A stretch of DNA of 64,000 nucleotides. Source: Pontiella desulfatans (GTDB lineage Bacteria > Verrucomicrobiota > Kiritimatiellia > Kiritimatiellales > Pontiellaceae). Shown one piece after another: positions 31,380-46,122 of the stretch; within the stretch, counting starts at the first letter, position 1; each line of letters opens with the position of its first letter. The notes below the pieces were generated by a model. That model made no database searches. It saw only the letters and a program-made list of their open reading frames with translations, and was not told the DNA's origin. A program made the position numbers and the translations under genes. The stretch is taken from positions 930,001 to 994,000 of the forward strand of contig NZ_CAAHFG010000003.1 of NCBI RefSeq assembly GCF_900890425.1, written 5' to 3'.

Positions 31380-31398
31380 CTAGAGGTTTCGCCAGTAG
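31380..31398 (+). promoter_or_regulatory. CTG-N9-CCAGTAG-type box
   Basis: CTAGAGGTTTCG then CCAGTAG (31392-31398), with a partial extra copy (CCTAGAGACGTTTTG) about 30 bases upstream. A weak CACTAT lies 27 nt after CCAGTAG. The GH150-like gene starts about 89 nt downstream. Confidence 0.5.
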
Positions 31399-31486
31399 AT
31401 CTAAATCCTCATTCATTGCACTATCCCTTGTTATTTCGTGCACTAAGGCACGCGACAACGGTCTGTTTATAATCAGGATGTGCGCG

Positions 31487-34400
31487 ATGAATAGTTGGAA
31501 AAAAGCAGGTTGTGTATCTGCAGTTTTAAGTCTGTTTCAGTCTGCAGACGCCCAAAGTGCTTTCCAACCCTACAATACGCAGGGCGATAACCTGATTCAT
31601 GTGACCACCGCGGACTTTGATGAAGTCGGTTCAAAAGACTATGTCGTTGGCATGAGTATTGAGGGCAAAGTGATTTCTTTTCAACGACCGGATCTGATTG
31701 TGGATCCAAATTCCGCAACCAATCGGTTATGGGAATACCAGACGCCGTGTTCGTTTAACATTATGATCGATGCGGGGGAGGCGACTACCAATTATCCGGG
31801 GGATGAAATTCTGGTTCCGGGTACGGATGGTCATTTGAGAATCATTTCAGCATCGGGTTCGCTCCTTGCGGATTGGTCGGTCAGCGCGGGAGCACTGTAC
31901 TGCGTGGATGCAGGCCAAACCTCGTCCGGCGAAATCCGAATCATCACCGGTGGTGTGGATGGGCAGATAACCATTCTGGATGAAAACGGAACCATTCTTT
32001 CAAACAACCGTCCGCCGTCCTGGGGTGTGATCCGGCGGGTGGTCGTGGGTAACTATGATGGCGTTGGGGGAGATGAAGTCATTGCGTTCTACGATAATAA
32101 TGCATTTTCCGGCGGTAATTATTTTACCATCATTGATCTCGAAACGTTAACCGCACCGTCTTATTGGAACCCGGTCGAGCTGGTGGTTAACGATGTGCAG
32201 CAGTCCATGGGATGGACGGATAAACAGTTGCCGCACGCCTATGATATGGATGGCGACGGCGATGACGAACTCGTCGGGCATTGGGGCGTGCTGCATCCGG
32301 AAAACGGGGCCGGAACACAGGCATTATCGACCCTGCTCACAACGGGCGAGCGGCTGCGGTTCAAGGAGGAATATACGGATGTCTATATGGATACGGACAC
32401 CGGAAAATATCTGCTTCAGCAGGGGATTCCCGGTGACTTCCGCAATTGGAGTGCCTGGCCGGGGCCGGAAATGCTCACGATCTATGGCGATGATCTCTAT
32501 CTGGTGGACTATGACCTGACCGAAAGCGCCAACAACCGGTTCCGGGTAAAGGATTATGGCTATGCCCACACGCTCTATCATTTTACCGACGGGGCCCGAC
32601 TGGAAAGTCGCTCCGGCGGTCTTGATAAAATAGTACTGGCCGGGCCGCCTAACGGCGACGACCATTTCTATGTGGTGGATTTGAATTCCAATGATTGGAA
32701 AAGTCAGGCCAAGACCATCGACGGTAACGGGGTGCTCGGAACGGTGCGGAACACACTGGATGATCTCGAAGCGGATATCACTGCGTTTGCCGGTGCCAAG
32801 GCCGAAGCCGGGGAGCCCATCTGGTACGTTGACTATTTTGCCGGCTACCTCGGTACCTGGGATAAAACCGATCCGGGGTTGGTTGCAGCGCGTGCCGATG
32901 AGGTGGTCGCCGCAATGGATGAGTGGACTGATGAGTTATTCGGAATCGGATACGAACCCCAGCGCATCTATTTAACCGCCAGTATCAGTCCGGCGGCGAA
33001 TGGGACGACCGTGCAGCCCGCTGCCACTAACGGTCTGGAAAATGTCGCAGCCGCGCTGGCGCAGCGCGGGGCCCACTTCTGTCTGAACATCGGCAAAGGG
33101 CCCAATCTTTATATCAGTCCCGACCATTTGGCCGATATTTTCGAAGCCTCCATCCATAACGGACATTGCTACATGATGGCGCGCACCAAAGAGCTTTCCG
33201 AAGCGCATGACATCGATGTTTATAAACCGCATATGGATGCCGTAATCGCTCGCGCTTTCACACTGGGCGTTGCGCCGCCTAAGATCATGATCTGCACGAA
33301 AGGGGCCGTTTTTTCGATCATGACTCCGTCTCAGGCCTCTACCTATTTTCCCGCCTATAAAGATGTGTTTGTTCCGGGGGTTGAAAATTCGAACGTGAGT
33401 GATCTGGACTGGAGTTTTGCGGAGCGCGCCGGCCTGTGGCTCAACGGCGATGTGGAGAGCTGGGGCTGTAATTCGATCGGCGATAACCTGACGCCTAATC
33501 GGGTGACGGAATTCGGCGGGATGCGCAACGGGCATGTGGTGCTCCGGCATCTGCTCTCGCAATATGCTCTCGGTGCAGACGTCTATCGCATCACCTCGAT
33601 TCAGGGAAAAATGAATCCACTTTATGAACGCGACGGAACCGGTCCGGAATACAGCAGCGCCTACCGGCAGGGCATCTTTAATTTCCTCAAGATGGTCGAA
33701 GCGGGGATTTACCCCAACACCCCGCACCGCAGTCAACTCAAGGGGGTTTCTCCCGTGGCGGCCGCATTGTATCAGCCTAATTATGCCCGGCTTCGGCAAC
33801 TGACCTATAATCACAACTACAAAGATTACTCCGCGCCGACGCAGGATTATGTGATCAACCATCTGGCCTGCTGGGATGCGTATCGGGATGTGCCCGATGT
33901 CGACCTGACCGCCATCATGCTCAACAACCGGCGGCGCTGGGATAATCTGCTGCCCACTTCGCCCTGCGGCTTTGTGCCGGTGATTCCTTATGCGGACCGG
34001 GCTGAACTCGAAGCGAATGCCTGGTGCACACGCGCCTACCAGACCGACGGCGACCACTGGGACGAGTTCCAATCATTGGAAACCGCCCGCGATACGATTG
34101 TTGCTGAGCTCGTGGCTCAGCGAACCAATATGATGTTTTATGCGGACGGCGAATGCTTCTGGCAGGTGACGCAAAATCAGGCGGATCCCGATACCCTGTT
34201 CGTGGTGCTTATGGATTCAAATACCCTCACGCCCACGGATCGGACGGTTCAGTTCACCAAAGGAGCGGCGGCCGGAACCTGGCTGGTGTATGACCAGTTT
34301 GGCTCGCAGACGGAGCCACTGGCCACGCTCGTTGATTCCGGCGAGGGGGTATCGCTTGATATTCCCGCGGGGGGGCTCCGCTTGCTGATGCTTAAAAAAC

Positions 34401-35365
34401 TGCAGCCTATTGCAGAATCCGTGCTCGGTATTGCGTGGGATGGAGAAGTGGAACCGGCTTTAGCAGTTTATGGCATCAATGGCGTCATTACACCGGGCGG
34501 GCAGGGCATTCGCGCGGCGGCGTCATCGACCGATGGAACCTTCGGCGGATATGCCGGCGCGTCTGCTGAAGTGAACGGTGCATACGAAGTGCGTGGTGTT
34601 GAACACAGCACCGCAAAGAGCCGGATCAGCGTGGCCGTTACCAATAATACGGGATCGACCATTCAGCTGGAATCGCTGGAGTTCGATGTTGGCCGCTGGT
34701 TCGATGATTCACCAACCAACGTTACCGTCAGCTATCTTTCAGGTGACCTCACGGTTACAAACAACACGTCACTGGCGACGGTCACTGTCAGCAATATCCT
34801 CGGTTGGGCGGCGGATTATGAAGATTTTTCGGTTGGATTAACCAACCTCTCCGATTCTACGCTGGCGCATGGAGAGCATGCCGTGTTCCGGTTGGAGGGT
34901 TCCGAAGCCAATGGCCAATACACCGGCGGCGGAATCGATAATGTGGGCATCGTTGTTTCCGGCTTCGCGAATTATGACGCATGGGCCGCGAGCTTCGGAC
35001 TCTATGCTTCCAATGCCTGGAAAACCGCCGACCTCGAACCCGACGGCATGGACAACTGGACCGAATACATCTTCGGTGGCGATCCGAACAGTGATGATGC
35101 ATCCAGCATTCTTCCAACCTCTGGAATTGTTCCAATCCTTGGAACCAACTGGCTGGAATATGTCTACTGCCGCCGAAACGATTATCAGACGCGAGGATTG
35201 AACTACACCGTTGAGGCCACAACGAATCTGGCATCAGGAACCTGGAGTGCGTCCGCTGTGATAGATGTCGGTTATGGTGCCGTTGATGCGGAAATGGATT
35301 CGGTCACCAACCGGGTTTTGACCGAAGAGCCGGAACAGTTCATTCGTCTAAAGGTTTCGGAATAA
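31487..35365 (+). CDS. secreted giant beta-propeller enzyme, lambda-carrageenase (GH150)-like
   Basis: The ATG at 31487 is preferred since AGGA lies eight bases upstream; ATG 31478 has no such spacing. The 1292-residue product has a signal peptide, then an N-terminal FG-GAP-like beta-propeller (NLIHVTTADFDEVGSKDYVV, YDMDGDGDDELVGHWG; about 25-400), a long central domain without familiar motifs, a beta-sandwich module (about 975-1160) and a C-terminal module starting DLEPDGMDNWTEYIFGGDP. A propeller followed by a novel catalytic domain is the described layout of lambda-carrageenase, which cuts sulfated galactan. The assignment is from layout, not measured similarity. It carries several copies of the palindrome. 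Confidence 0.5.
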   Translation: MNSWKKAGCVSAVLSLFQSADAQSAFQPYNTQGDNLIHVTTADFDEVGSKDYVVGMSIEGKVISFQRPDLIVDPNSATNRLWEYQTPCSFNIMIDAGEATTNYPGDEILVPGTDGHLRIISASGSLLADWSVSAGALYCVDAGQTSSGEIRIITGGVDGQITILDENGTILSNNRPPSWGVIRRVVVGNYDGVGGDEVIAFYDNNAFSGGNYFTIIDLETLTAPSYWNPVELVVNDVQQSMGWTDKQLPHAYDMDGDGDDELVGHWGVLHPENGAGTQALSTLLTTGERLRFKEEYTDVYMDTDTGKYLLQQGIPGDFRNWSAWPGPEMLTIYGDDLYLVDYDLTESANNRFRVKDYGYAHTLYHFTDGARLESRSGGLDKIVLAGPPNGDDHFYVVDLNSNDWKSQAKTIDGNGVLGTVRNTLDDLEADITAFAGAKAEAGEPIWYVDYFAGYLGTWDKTDPGLVAARADEVVAAMDEWTDELFGIGYEPQRIYLTASISPAANGTTVQPAATNGLENVAAALAQRGAHFCLNIGKGPNLYISPDHLADIFEASIHNGHCYMMARTKELSEAHDIDVYKPHMDAVIARAFTLGVAPPKIMICTKGAVFSIMTPSQASTYFPAYKDVFVPGVENSNVSDLDWSFAERAGLWLNGDVESWGCNSIGDNLTPNRVTEFGGMRNGHVVLRHLLSQYALGADVYRITSIQGKMNPLYERDGTGPEYSSAYRQGIFNFLKMVEAGIYPNTPHRSQLKGVSPVAAALYQPNYARLRQLTYNHNYKDYSAPTQDYVINHLACWDAYRDVPDVDLTAIMLNNRRRWDNLLPTSPCGFVPVIPYADRAELEANAWCTRAYQTDGDHWDEFQSLETARDTIVAELVAQRTNMMFYADGECFWQVTQNQADPDTLFVVLMDSNTLTPTDRTVQFTKGAAAGTWLVYDQFGSQTEPLATLVDSGEGVSLDIPAGGLRLLMLKKLQPIAESVLGIAWDGEVEPALAVYGINGVITPGGQGIRAAASSTDGTFGGYAGASAEVNGAYEVRGVEHSTAKSRISVAVTNNTGSTIQLESLEFDVGRWFDDSPTNVTVSYLSGDLTVTNNTSLATVTVSNILGWAADYEDFSVGLTNLSDSTLAHGEHAVFRLEGSEANGQYTGGGIDNVGIVVSGFANYDAWAASFGLYASNAWKTADLEPDGMDNWTEYIFGGDPNSDDASSILPTSGIVPILGTNWLEYVYCRRNDYQTRGLNYTVEATTNLASGTWSASAVIDVGYGAVDAEMDSVTNRVLTEEPEQFIRLKVSE
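32686..32700. repeat. TTCCA-N5-TGGAA palindrome
   Basis: Copy with central ATGAT, read as SNDWK inside the GH150-like gene, at the end of the propeller. Confidence 0.65.
34067..34081. repeat. TTCCA-N5-TGGAA palindrome
   Basis: Copy with central ATCAT, read as FQSLE in the GH150-like gene; the paralogue has the same copy at the same place (55363). Confidence 0.65.
35008..35022. repeat. TTCCA-N5-TGGAA palindrome
   Basis: Copy with central ATGCC, read as SNAWK just before the C-terminal module; matched at 56307 in the paralogue. Confidence 0.65.
35112..35144. repeat. tandem pair of TTCCA-N5-TGGAA palindromes
   Basis: Two copies, 35112-35126 (centre ACCTC) and 35130-35144 (centre ATCCT), three bases apart in the C-terminal module of the GH150-like protein. 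The paralogue lacks them at the equivalent place, which suggests recent insertion. Confidence 0.65.
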
Positions 35366-35394
35366 ATACCCGGCGGGTCGTTACAGGAGAGTGA

Positions 35395-35413
35395 CTGGAG
35401 GTTTCACCAGTAG
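35395..35413 (+). promoter_or_regulatory. CTG-N9-CCAGTAG box
   Basis: CTGGAGGTTTCA then CCAGTAG. Here the outer bases form a perfect dyad CTGG-N8-CCAG. A weak CATAAA lies 27 nt after CCAGTAG. The sulfatase start is 91 nt downstream. Confidence 0.55.
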
Positions 35414-35503
35414 CTTTTTCGAGTCTCCTGCTTCATAAATACTTTTTCCCTCCAGCTGTGCGGGTCGCACTGAGGTGGGATGGATACCTACTGAGGAATG
35501 GAA

Positions 35504-37165
35504 ATGAGAGATGGTTTTTTGCTCTTACTGAGCGCTGTGATGTTGGGCGTAGCTGGAAACGCAATCGCGAATGATCAGCCGAATATCCTGTTTTTTGCGT
35601 TTGATGATCTGCGGCCGCTCGTCGGTGCGTATGGCGAGCCGGAACCGATTACGCCGCATCTTGATGCGCTGGCCAAAGAAGGGGTTCGGTTTAATCGCAA
35701 CTATGTAGCCTATCCGCTGTGTAATCCATCGCGCGCGACGATGCTGAACGGGATTCGGTTTGATAACCAGCCCACCAATGGGAAATGGCCGAATCATGCG
35801 CAGATGGTCAGTGTGCAGCAAACGTGGCCGCGTGTACTGCGCGAGGCGGGATATTGGACGGCGGCGCGGGGTAAGGTGTATCACGGGAATGTCCCCGGGC
35901 CGGATAAGTCGGCATGGGATATCGCGGGGGGCAAAGGCGGCGCGAACGATAAGAAAATCGTCGCCGCTGTGGTGGAGACCGGCGGGCGCGAGGAGCACAT
36001 TAAGCAATTCATGGAAACAAACCGTGGTCCGGCGGCACTGGCCTGGTTTTCGGTCGATGGCCCGGATAACCTCCTGAACGACGGCCAGACGGCTGATGAC
36101 GTGATTTCCTACATTACAGAAGAACGCGATCCGGAAAAACCGTTCGCCATCGTCTGTGGCTTCCTTCGCCCGCATATGCCGTGGGCCGCGCCTACGACAT
36201 ATTTCGATATGTACCCGGAGGATGCCGGTCAGCTGGCCTATATTCCGGAGGGGGCTGAAAAAACGGTGGATGAAGAAGAGATTTCCCCAAAGAATCAGAA
36301 TGAGGTTTGGAACGAAGGCGTTGATGATGCGACGGCGCAGAAGCTGATCCGCGGCTACATGGCCTGCACCTCCTACGTCGACGCGCAGATGGGAAGGGTG
36401 ATTCAGACGCTGAAAGATGAAGGGCTCTACGAGAATACGATTATCGTGGTGTGGGGCGACCATGGCTATCATCTTACTGATCATGGCTTATGGCGTAAAA
36501 ACACGGCCTATCATGTTTCCATGAGGTCGCCGCTCATGATCCGGGTTCCGGGCGGTCTTTCCGGTGCAACGGTGGATGCGGTGGTGGATAACACCGATCT
36601 GTATCCGACGCTGCTGGAGCTGACCGGTGTCGAGAAACCGGATGAGGTGCGTTTTCATGGCGACAGCCTCGTTCCGCTGCTGAAGAATCCAAAAGCGGAG
36701 TGGGACAACATTACCTATACCTGCGCAAAGGGCCGTTACGGTCTGGTGACGGATCGCTATCGCTTTACGGTTTCGGAAAATCGGGTATCTCTTTACGACC
36801 TGAAAAATGACCCGCATGAATGGAACAATCTGGCAACCCATCCGGAATACGCGGATCTCGTGAATGAGTTTAAGGCAAAACTTGATGCGGTGGCCTGGAA
36901 TTCTCCGACTGGAGATCCGCTGAAAACGGCTACACCGGCACTGGCTAAGACCGAAAAGAAAAAGCCCGTAAAAGAATGGGACTGGTTTTCGGTGCTGGAC
37001 ATGGACAAAGATGGATCCGTAACCGAAGAGGAATGGTTGAAGCACGCAAAAGCCAAATCAAAAAAGAAGGGTAAGCCCTACAACGAGGCCCGCGAGAAAG
37101 AAACATTTTCCCAGCGGGATGCCAACGGGGATGGAGTACTTTCACGACCGGAACTTGAAACGTAG
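35504..37165 (+). CDS. exported sulfatase with C-terminal EF-hand pair (iduronate-2-sulfatase-like)
   Basis: GAGGA at 35493-35497 sits six bases before the ATG at 35504 but only touches the ATG at 35498, so 35504 is the better start. The 553-residue protein has a signal peptide (MRDGFLLLLSAVMLGVAGNAIA), NILFFAFDDLRPLVGAYG, the signature C73-N-P-S-R77 and GDHGYHLTDHGLW, the pattern of the iduronate-2-sulfatase-like subfamily S1_7. An unusual tail of about 75 residues carries two calcium-binding loops (DMDKDGSVTEEEW, DANGDGVLSRPELE). It would remove sulfate from exported glycans, with calcium stabilising or anchoring it. It has a box-type promoter and lies next to the second sensor system. Confidence 0.92.
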   Translation: MRDGFLLLLSAVMLGVAGNAIANDQPNILFFAFDDLRPLVGAYGEPEPITPHLDALAKEGVRFNRNYVAYPLCNPSRATMLNGIRFDNQPTNGKWPNHAQMVSVQQTWPRVLREAGYWTAARGKVYHGNVPGPDKSAWDIAGGKGGANDKKIVAAVVETGGREEHIKQFMETNRGPAALAWFSVDGPDNLLNDGQTADDVISYITEERDPEKPFAIVCGFLRPHMPWAAPTTYFDMYPEDAGQLAYIPEGAEKTVDEEEISPKNQNEVWNEGVDDATAQKLIRGYMACTSYVDAQMGRVIQTLKDEGLYENTIIVVWGDHGYHLTDHGLWRKNTAYHVSMRSPLMIRVPGGLSGATVDAVVDNTDLYPTLLELTGVEKPDEVRFHGDSLVPLLKNPKAEWDNITYTCAKGRYGLVTDRYRFTVSENRVSLYDLKNDPHEWNNLATHPEYADLVNEFKAKLDAVAWNSPTGDPLKTATPALAKTEKKKPVKEWDWFSVLDMDKDGSVTEEEWLKHAKAKSKKKGKPYNEAREKETFSQRDANGDGVLSRPELET

Positions 37166-37167
37166 AG

Positions 37168-37186
37168 CTGTTCAGTTCGCCAGTTG
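37168..37186 (+). promoter_or_regulatory. CTG-N9-CCAGTTG box
   Basis: CTGTTCAGTTCG then CCAGTTG, one mismatch from the common box. CATCTT follows 27 nt after CCAG and TATACC at 37212. It lies 53 nt before the second sensor kinase, so the system may regulate itself. Confidence 0.5.
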
Positions 37187-37238
37187 TTTTCTGCAGAAAA
37201 ATGCGCCATCTTATACCGATAATGGCAGGTGGTGAGCA

Positions 37239-39368
37239 GTGAACCTCAGGTGGACCAGTATTATTTTGTCGGGATGGATCGTAGGGATGACGATCCAGGC
37301 CGAAGCTGTTGATCCGCTAAACGCTGAGGCGTACCGTTTGATGCTGCATGCCGAGGGGGCTGATCGGCCTCGATGGCTTCCTACAAGGATACAGAGGTTG
37401 GAAGAGGAACAGCGCGAGTTGCTGGCGTTAATCTCTGCTCTTCCGCAATTTGATCCCGCCTTGGTTCCTAACCGTCTGGGGTATCATTCCGGCTACGCCA
37501 AGCAGGATGGAGAATTATCCTCGCACCAGTTAACCGTCCATTTTGTCAACCGACCCGTGTTAGCGGGCATTTCAATGGTTCCGGCGATGAATCCCAGGGA
37601 TCGGCATGACAGCAACTATGCTTTTCCCCGTCGATTCAGGATCGAGGTCCTGGAATCGGAGCGAGGCGTTTGGTCTGAGCAGGAAAACCGGTTCGTGCAG
37701 GAAAACCTCAACTGGGTTGAGGTAGTGAACTGGATGGGGGAGGATTTTCCGGATCCCGGGCGATATCCCGTATTCTTCAGAATGCCGGACAGCAAAGTGG
37801 CGAAGATTCGTCTTACGGTTCCGGATGTTACTTCCGAGTTGGGCCATGCATTTTATGCCTTGAACGAATTATACCTGTTTCAAGGGGTGGATGGCCAGGT
37901 TGCCGATAATATGTCGGTTTGGGGATCCAGTTCCATTGAGCGGTTTGAGGTTTCGGATTCTTTTTCGCTGCAGCCGTTCTGGGATGTCGAATACCTGTAT
38001 GACGGGCTGGCCGGCCTCGGGGTGCCTCTGAGTGAAGAGCGGGTAGAGGAGGGGCAGGATTTTTTGGTTCGTTTTGGAGAAGAAGCATCTGAACCGGTTC
38101 AGATTGTCCTGGATCTGGGGACCGTAAAACAGGTTGGTCGTGTGGAGTTCTGGCCTACGGAAGCTCCGGACCGCATTGTGGCCCCGCTTTATGCTTTTCC
38201 CGGAACCATTCTGGTGGAGCTTTCCGATGATCCGGATTTTAAACGTGTAAAACGTATTCTGGTTGATGACGCCCGGGCGCAGATGTATCACAACAATATT
38301 CTGCGCATCATGTGCGATGCCTATGACGCCCGCTATATCCGGTTTACGATTGATGCGCTGCGGGAAGATCATGGGCAGCGCGTTCTGGGCATCGGTGAAA
38401 TCTCGGTTTCGGAGCATGGGCAGGTATTTTCTGAAGGATGTGAAATTTCTGCATCGGGAATTCCTGAGCATCATCTTCATACGCTGCCCCGGTTGGTGGA
38501 TGGCAACTGCAGGGGACGTCGGATTTTATCCGAGACCGAATGGATTATGGGGTTGGCGCAGCGCAGGCCGCTGGATCGCCGCCTGAATGAGGTGAATCAG
38601 GAGCTGCGTTCCTCGAGGGAAGCCTGGCGGAGTCATCAGTTGCGCTTGAGCATCTGGGGCGGCAGTCTGCTTTGTGTGGGGTTGCTGGTTGCCATGGGGT
38701 TGCAGCGGTTGCAGCGCCGGCGCATCCTTAAAGGGCTGAAGGTGCGGATTACCCGCGATCTTCATGATGAAGTGGGCAGCAGTCTTGGAGGCCTTTCATT
38801 AACGTCCGGCGGGCTGGCGAACATGACGGAGGATGCAAAGATGAAGTCCGCTTTGGATGACTTATCCCTAATGGCGCGAGAGGCCGCATCATCCTTGCGC
38901 GAAGTGGTATGGGTGACGGATCAGGATGTCATCCGCCTACCGGCACTCATTGAAAAAATGCAGGAACGGGCGGAGCGGATCTTAAGCGGTGTCGATGTGG
39001 TATGTGATATCCATCCTGATTTGCCCGACCTTGAGGTTTCCCTCAGCTGTAAACGGCATCTGATTATGTTTTTCCGGGAGGCGGTTCATAACTGTGCACG
39101 CCATGCCGGGGCAGGACGGGTCATGATGTCGGTCGGTATGGATTCGGAACGGATGCTGGAGATTTGTCTGGAAGATGACGGCTGCGGGTTTGACGTCCGG
39201 AAACAAAAGCGGGGATGGGGCGTGGACAGCATGCGACAACGGGCAGAGGAACTGAGTGGCGTGTTGAATATTAATTCAACGCCCGGTAAAGGGACCCGAA
39301 TCTGCTTAATCCTTCCGTTAACGTCGCTGCAGCGGGAACCGACCAAGGCGTATAATACGTCAAACTGA
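37239..39368 (+). CDS. sensor histidine kinase with discoidin-like extracytoplasmic domains (copy 2)
   Basis: The 709-residue protein starts at GTG 37239 with AGGTGGTGA upstream and a signal peptide (IILSGWIVGMTIQAEA). It has the same plan as the kinase at 26035: first beta-sandwich region with YAFPRRFRIEVLES, a discoidin-like second one with VQIVLDLGTVKQVGRVEFWP and ILVELSDDPDFK, a membrane helix (SIWGGSLLCVGLLVAMGL), H509 in RDLHDEVGSSLGG, N-box FFREAVHNCARH, and G-boxes DDGCGFD and GWGVDSMRQRAEEL. The kinase half is highly similar to copy 1 while the sensor half differs more, which suggests duplication followed by change of ligand. The cognate regulator follows 24 bases downstream. Confidence 0.9.
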   Translation: MNLRWTSIILSGWIVGMTIQAEAVDPLNAEAYRLMLHAEGADRPRWLPTRIQRLEEEQRELLALISALPQFDPALVPNRLGYHSGYAKQDGELSSHQLTVHFVNRPVLAGISMVPAMNPRDRHDSNYAFPRRFRIEVLESERGVWSEQENRFVQENLNWVEVVNWMGEDFPDPGRYPVFFRMPDSKVAKIRLTVPDVTSELGHAFYALNELYLFQGVDGQVADNMSVWGSSSIERFEVSDSFSLQPFWDVEYLYDGLAGLGVPLSEERVEEGQDFLVRFGEEASEPVQIVLDLGTVKQVGRVEFWPTEAPDRIVAPLYAFPGTILVELSDDPDFKRVKRILVDDARAQMYHNNILRIMCDAYDARYIRFTIDALREDHGQRVLGIGEISVSEHGQVFSEGCEISASGIPEHHLHTLPRLVDGNCRGRRILSETEWIMGLAQRRPLDRRLNEVNQELRSSREAWRSHQLRLSIWGGSLLCVGLLVAMGLQRLQRRRILKGLKVRITRDLHDEVGSSLGGLSLTSGGLANMTEDAKMKSALDDLSLMAREAASSLREVVWVTDQDVIRLPALIEKMQERAERILSGVDVVCDIHPDLPDLEVSLSCKRHLIMFFREAVHNCARHAGAGRVMMSVGMDSERMLEICLEDDGCGFDVRKQKRGWGVDSMRQRAEELSGVLNINSTPGKGTRICLILPLTSLQREPTKAYNTSN

Positions 39369-39391
39369 ATGGATATGAAGCGAGGAAAAAT

Positions 39392-40027
39392 ATGATACCG
39401 ATGACGGTTTGGGTAGTTGAGGATGATAGCGTGTATCGTCGTTCGCTGGAGGGCATGTTTGAGCGCAGGGAGAAGATTACCTGTGCGCACACCTTTCCTT
39501 CCTGCATAGAATTTCTTGAAGCCGTAGAGCAGGAACCGCACCCGGATATTGTACTTATGGATTTAGGGCTCCCGAAGATGAGCGGCATTGAAGGCATTAA
39601 GCGGTTGAAAAAACGGGCCCCTGAAATCACCGTGCTGGTTCTGACCACCTTCAAAGAAAAAGAAGCCGTATTGGAGGCGCTGGAAAACGGTGCGGCCGGA
39701 TATCTGCTGAAGACTGCGACTGAGGATGAGATCATCAATGGGATTCGTGACATCTTTATGGGGCAGTCTGTCTTGAGTCCGTCAGTCGCCAGGATCGTGC
39801 TCGAAGAGATACGGCGTCCGGCTCCCGAGGAGGCCTTCAACCTTTCTGACCGGGAAATTGAAGTGCTCGAACATCTGGCAGAAGATCTAGCTCCAAAGGA
39901 AATTGCCGCTAGACTGGATATTACGGTCCGTACGGCACGCTTTCACCTATCCAATATCTACGAGAAGCTACAAGTCTCCTCTCAAACGGGAGCGGTGGCC
40001 AAAGCGCTGCGAAGCGGAATCATCTGA
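39392..40027 (+). CDS. NarL/FixJ-family response regulator (copy 2)
   Basis: The 211-residue protein has the receiver landmarks VEDD near the start, D57 in IVLMDLGLPKMSG, VLTTFKEKEAV and YLLKTATEDE, then a LuxR-type helix-turn-helix (FNLSDREIEVLEHLAEDLAPKEIA, TVRTARFHLSNIYEKLQV). The recognition helix is close to that of copy 1 (TARFHLSNIYEKL against TAGFHLSNIYKKL), so both may bind the same or overlapping DNA sites. It is co-transcribed with the kinase directly upstream. The next gene, GH95, has a box-type promoter. Confidence 0.93.
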   Translation: MIPMTVWVVEDDSVYRRSLEGMFERREKITCAHTFPSCIEFLEAVEQEPHPDIVLMDLGLPKMSGIEGIKRLKKRAPEITVLVLTTFKEKEAVLEALENGAAGYLLKTATEDEIINGIRDIFMGQSVLSPSVARIVLEEIRRPAPEEAFNLSDREIEVLEHLAEDLAPKEIAARLDITVRTARFHLSNIYEKLQVSSQTGAVAKALRSGII

Positions 40028-40035
40028 TGGCTCAC

Positions 40036-40080
40036 CTGTTCAGTTAACCAGTAGTTCAAAACGGTTGTTCTCAGTAAAGT
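40036..40080 (+). promoter_or_regulatory. CTG-N9-CCAGTAG box with -10-like hexamer
   Basis: CTGTTCAGTTAA then CCAGTAG (40048-40054); TAAAGT starts 27 nt after the start of CCAGTAG, at 40075. The GH95 gene starts 91 nt downstream. The sequence also shows the repeated GTTCTCAGTA at about 40067 and 40085. Confidence 0.55.
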
Positions 40081-40144
40081 GGATGTTCTCAGTATAAAAG
40101 GGGACATCCGTTTATGTTCCCTATGAAATCAAGGGATTACAGAA

Positions 40145-45803
<5,659 letters not shown>

Positions 45804-45852
45804 GTATCTGTTGCAGGTTGGGTATCGAAGGCTTTCGCCTGCCTTGTCCAAA

Positions 45853-45896
45853 AAACAAACAATAATCCTGCATGCTGTGGGGCAGGCTGTTTGTTT
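45853..45896. terminator. candidate terminator hairpin after the GH2 gene
   Basis: AAACAAACA (45853-45861) pairs with TGTTTGTTT (45888-45896), with an inner CCTGC/GCAGG pair. The T-rich end makes it a plausible terminator. A second small hairpin CCATCC-TTC-GGATGG lies at 45906-45920. The 319 bases between GH2 and the GxxExxY gene otherwise hold only the repeats listed. Confidence 0.4.
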
Positions 45897-46011
45897 CCTT
45901 CATTTCCATCCTTCGGATGGCCGATTTTGGCCTCATCACGAAAGTGCGTCTTGAAAGTCAGATAACGTTGCTTCGACTGCCTTTGCCCACAGATCGATCA
46001 CTAACAAGCCA

Positions 46012-46056
46012 TCATTTTTACACCGCTCCGCGCTGTCGCTAATCGCTCAAAAATGA
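46012..46056. repeat. left hairpin of the GxxExxY cassette
   Basis: Stem TCATTTTT (46012-46019) with AAAAATGA (46049-46056); the 29-base loop contains GTCGCTAATCGCT (46035-46047). Confidence 0.65.
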
Positions 46057-46122
46057 CAGCTCTGACATTTTCCATTTAAAAAGTCTTTATGATTAGGTGT
46101 CCAGCTGTATTCTTATGAACCG

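Noticed and set aside
32972-34072. A 366-codon minus-strand frame opposite the first GH150-like gene
   Set aside because: A similar antisense frame lies opposite the paralogue at 54433-55218, showing it follows from the coding strand.
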